From Saccharomycopsis fibuligera x Saccharomycopsis cf. fibuligera (Eukaryota; Ascomycota; Saccharomycetes; Ascoideales; Saccharomycopsidaceae): DNA of 64,000 nucleotides. The notes under the pieces were generated by a model. The model was not told the origin of the DNA. It saw nothing but the letters and a program-made list of their open reading frames with translations, and ran no database searches. Below, one piece after another: positions 61,869-64,000 of this stretch; the stretch's first letter is position 1, and each line of letters opens with the position of its first letter. Location of the stretch: NCBI GenBank assembly GCA_001936135.1, contig CP012809.1:4265501-4329500 (forward strand), given 5' to 3'. The translations under genes and the position numbers were made by a program.

Positions 61869-62831
61869 TTAATTATAAACATATTTATGCAAAGGATTAT
61901 GTTGCACAAGGTAACTATGTACAGTAGTAGTTCGATACTTTATTTTTTCATTATATGTGATACTCTTGTCCCATGAAGTTCCTACGCCTTTAGCAAACAC
62001 TAATCGGTATTTGGCCTCGCCTTCCGGGTTTTGCTGTAATTGCCTTTCAAGCTGTTCTATCGTAAACAATTCTTTCCAAAACTCTTTTCTATAGAACTTT
62101 TCAAGGGTAATAGCAATATCTGCAAAGCTGATACTATCACCAGCCACATAAACCACCTCGTTTTTAATTTTGCTATCCACGTTATAGCCTTCAAGAATAA
62201 CCTTGGCCGTCAAAACACTAATGTCTTCAACCGTGGTAAAAACAAGTCTGTTATCCCAGGATCCAAGACCATGTATTTTCAATTCTGGCCCATTAACTAC
62301 CCCAAAAAATGGCTCGAATAGATAACTCATGAATATTCCTGTAGAGATGATTATCCAATTAGTAGTTGATTGATTACGGATGAGTTTGCGTACCTCTAAT
62401 TGTTCGTCAAACACATCTTGGCCTGAACCATACCCTATGGCATCATAGTCAACACCGAATTGCCAAGGAAGGTATAATTTCACTTTGCCTAGCAATACAC
62501 TCCTGGTGATTTTCACCTGGGTGCCCAATGGCATTGAATATCCATTGCAGCTTATGACAGCGTCATAATTCTGAAAAATTGCTGCAAGTTCCGCCTCGGA
62601 TGCTTGTGTGATATCTGCAAACACTGGTTTCACCCCTTTTGCTCTCAATTGGCCGATTTTTTGTTTCTTTGAAGACAGTGTACCACTCTGAGAGTTACTG
62701 ATGCTTGGATCCCTTATGAGAAAACTGATCTCCACTGACCCGAGCATTTTGTTAGCCAAAAGCTGGTTTATGATTTCTGAACCAAGCTCTCCTAGTCCTA
62801 AAACAAGGATTGATTGCAAAGAACTAGTCAT
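61869..62831 (-). CDS. NmrA-like NAD(P)-binding protein (isoflavone-reductase type)
   Basis: 320 residues. A Rossmann fold opens with SILVLGLGELGSEIINQLL, a GxGxxG variant, then FLIRDPSIS, VKPVFADIT and YDAVISCNGY. The mid-part YLPWQFGVDYDAIGYG is typical of the fungal isoflavone-reductase/NmrA group of atypical short-chain dehydrogenases. It lacks the YxxxK pair of classical SDRs. Such proteins either reduce small aromatic substrates or sense NADP(H). It is cytosolic, with no targeting signal. The promoter side (62832-63523) is long. Substrate cannot be read from sequence. Confidence 0.85.
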   Translation of the reverse strand: MTSSLQSILVLGLGELGSEIINQLLANKMLGSVEISFLIRDPSISNSQSGTLSSKKQKIGQLRAKGVKPVFADITQASEAELAAIFQNYDAVISCNGYSMPLGTQVKITRSVLLGKVKLYLPWQFGVDYDAIGYGSGQDVFDEQLEVRKLIRNQSTTNWIIISTGIFMSYLFEPFFGVVNGPELKIHGLGSWDNRLVFTTVEDISVLTAKVILEGYNVDSKIKNEVVYVAGDSISFADIAITLEKFYRKEFWKELFTIEQLERQLQQNPEGEAKYRLVFAKGVGTSWDKSITYNEKIKYRTTTVHSYLVQHNPLHKYVYN

Positions 62832-63523
62832 TATGTTTATATCGAGTTATGAAGTATTGCTTGTAAATGGCATCCAGAGATTTGCTTTTGCAAGTAATTG
62901 AAAAAGAGCTGAAAGGTGAATCTCAAGGGTGCGGCTTGTTGTATTTAAATAAGTGTGAACGTGCCTGTTAAGGCTGTAACAATAGAAATAAATTTACGCT
63001 CTAAGTGTCCGCACAGAAAAAGCAATTGTTTAAGTAGTTTCGTATGTGGTTCGCGCCAACAGAACTTCGCGCAACCCACCGGACTTTACGGATAATAAAT
63101 CCGACTTCATGTTGTCAAAGCATGCCAAAAAATCTATACGGTCTGTTAAATACATATCATGCTGACTAATTTCACATTCTACAGTAACTTCTAAATTCCA
63201 AAGAGACACTATATAGCGTTCCGAATGTGACGATGGGTTACTGATCGGAGAACATTGCTAGAATCCGATCTGTACAGACTCAATGATCTTCGTTTTGACG
63301 TGTTGGGCAACTTATTTGAGTCATTTACTCATTTCGGGCGGCCGTGGAAGGTACACTTAACTGGCATATATCAACACAGTTTCAAAAAAACAAAAAACAA
63401 AAAACAAAAAATAAAAAAAAAAAAACAAAAAAAATTGACAGCATGTTTGAATGATTGGAGAAATCAAATAAAAAAAATTGTCTATTATATTACAATGCCG
63501 GTTTTATGATGAAAATATAAGAA
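62832..63523. other. Intergenic right of the NmrA-like gene
   Basis: 692 bases with an A-rich block (63385-63434, CAAAAAA repeats). The plus frame at 63255-63509 has no coding character. Confidence 0.5.
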
Positions 63524-64000
63524 CTATAAACTATTGAACCCAAATGCCCAGTCCAAGCCTTTACTTAGCCAAGAATCATCATCTCTTGTGACACCGTGCG
63601 GCGAATTCATGTCAATTACTTTCTTTTTGTTAGCATTAGACTTGTTTTTCACTAACATAACTTGCTTACCATTAACAATTGGCAATCTGTTACCATTAGT
63701 CGATGATTTATATTTTTTTGCGTCTGGCTCTTCAGCAGACGATTTTTGGAATAAATGTTGAGATTCGCTATTAAATGCGTTAAAAAGACGACTCTTTGAT
63801 AATAAAGGTAAGTTGTCGAGAATGCTAGATACGGCACCACTAGAACTGCTGTTTGGTAGTGATGCTGTGCTTTGATTTCTGTTGGAACTTGTATTAACAC
63901 TACTACTGATTCGGGTTTCCTGGTCTGATCTATTTGGAAAAAGCGAATCAGTGCTGCTGGATGCTGCTTCATCACAGTAATTGACTTGAGCTTTGAGCTT
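63524..64000 (-). CDS. 3' end of an unidentified gene (partial)
   Basis: A frame open from the right window edge to a TAG at 63524-63526 gives the last 158 residues of a longer protein. It is Ser/Asn-rich and probably disordered, with a short hydrophobic patch (VSSILDNLPLLSKSRLFNAF) and a conserved-looking end DDDSWLSKGLDWAFGFNSL. No family recognised. The alternative minus frame at 63652-63975 overlaps it but is shorter and lower in coding character. Confidence 0.7.
   Translation of the reverse strand, partial: KLKAQVNYCDEAASSSTDSLFPNRSDQETRISSSVNTSSNRNQSTASLPNSSSSGAVSSILDNLPLLSKSRLFNAFNSESQHLFQKSSAEEPDAKKYKSSTNGNRLPIVNGKQVMLVKNKSNANKKKVIDMNSPHGVTRDDDSWLSKGLDWAFGFNSL

Noticed and set aside
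1-64000. CRISPR arrays, bacterial operons or ribosome-binding sites
   Set aside because: The window is eukaryotic; the regular repeats are microsatellites or short tandem arrays without spacers.

Overview
The window is nuclear DNA of a budding yeast. It holds about 25 genes on both strands, most with orthologues in Saccharomyces and Candida. Base composition is AT-rich, many proteins carry long poly-Q, poly-N or acidic tracts, and introns are rare and short with a perfect TACTAAC branch point. CTG codons are very scarce: I found none in frame in the FAA4, RPN6 or SKI6 homologues. This fits a CUG-Ser clade yeast (Debaryomycetaceae, for example the Lodderomyces/Candida parapsilosis group). The species is not proven, and no in-frame CTG that I inspected settles the decoding.

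Layout. 1-8.4 kb: the 5' end of an unnamed gene, HAP2, BNA6, a LOT5-like gene and GRR1. 8.4-16.5 kb: an SPT21/GATA-like gene, a thioredoxin with a WCPPC active site, an MFS transporter, and an IMPACT/UPF0029 gene with a 14-bp tandem repeat just past its stop. 16.8-18.9 kb: a FAA4-like acyl-CoA synthetase. 18.9-21.5 kb: a gene-poor stretch with two related 3' remnants of a LINE-type retroelement, one abutting tRNA-Ala(UGC). 21.9-23.6 kb: a JmjN/JmjC demethylase whose JmjN domain is split by an intron. 24.4-24.8 kb: a relic of an MFS gene related to the intact one at 13.1 kb. 25-29.4 kb: FHL1.

30.5-41.1 kb: a small unknown gene, a CRH-type cell-wall transglycosylase, YCH1 (one intron), BUB1, SKI6 and TFB2. 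41.2-64 kb: APL3, RAM1, RIM13, CTR86, an AIM24-like gene (one intron), an unknown membrane protein divergent from NUP84, RPN6, SNX41, a GH76-like protein without a signal peptide, an NmrA-like oxidoreductase and the 3' end of a last gene.

The genes are mostly unrelated housekeeping functions: transcription, chromatin, RNA decay, proteasome, spindle checkpoint, nuclear pore, endocytosis, lipid and NAD metabolism, and cell wall. They do not form an operon or gene cluster. The divergent pairs NUP84/52.2-kb gene and RPN6/SNX41 share short promoters. I did not see a wholly new system. The most informative non-standard structures are the LINE remnants at the tRNA gene, the hidden first exons (JmjN, AIM24), the zinc-finger-less AT-hook demethylase, the unusual GATA-like finger and the MFS relic.
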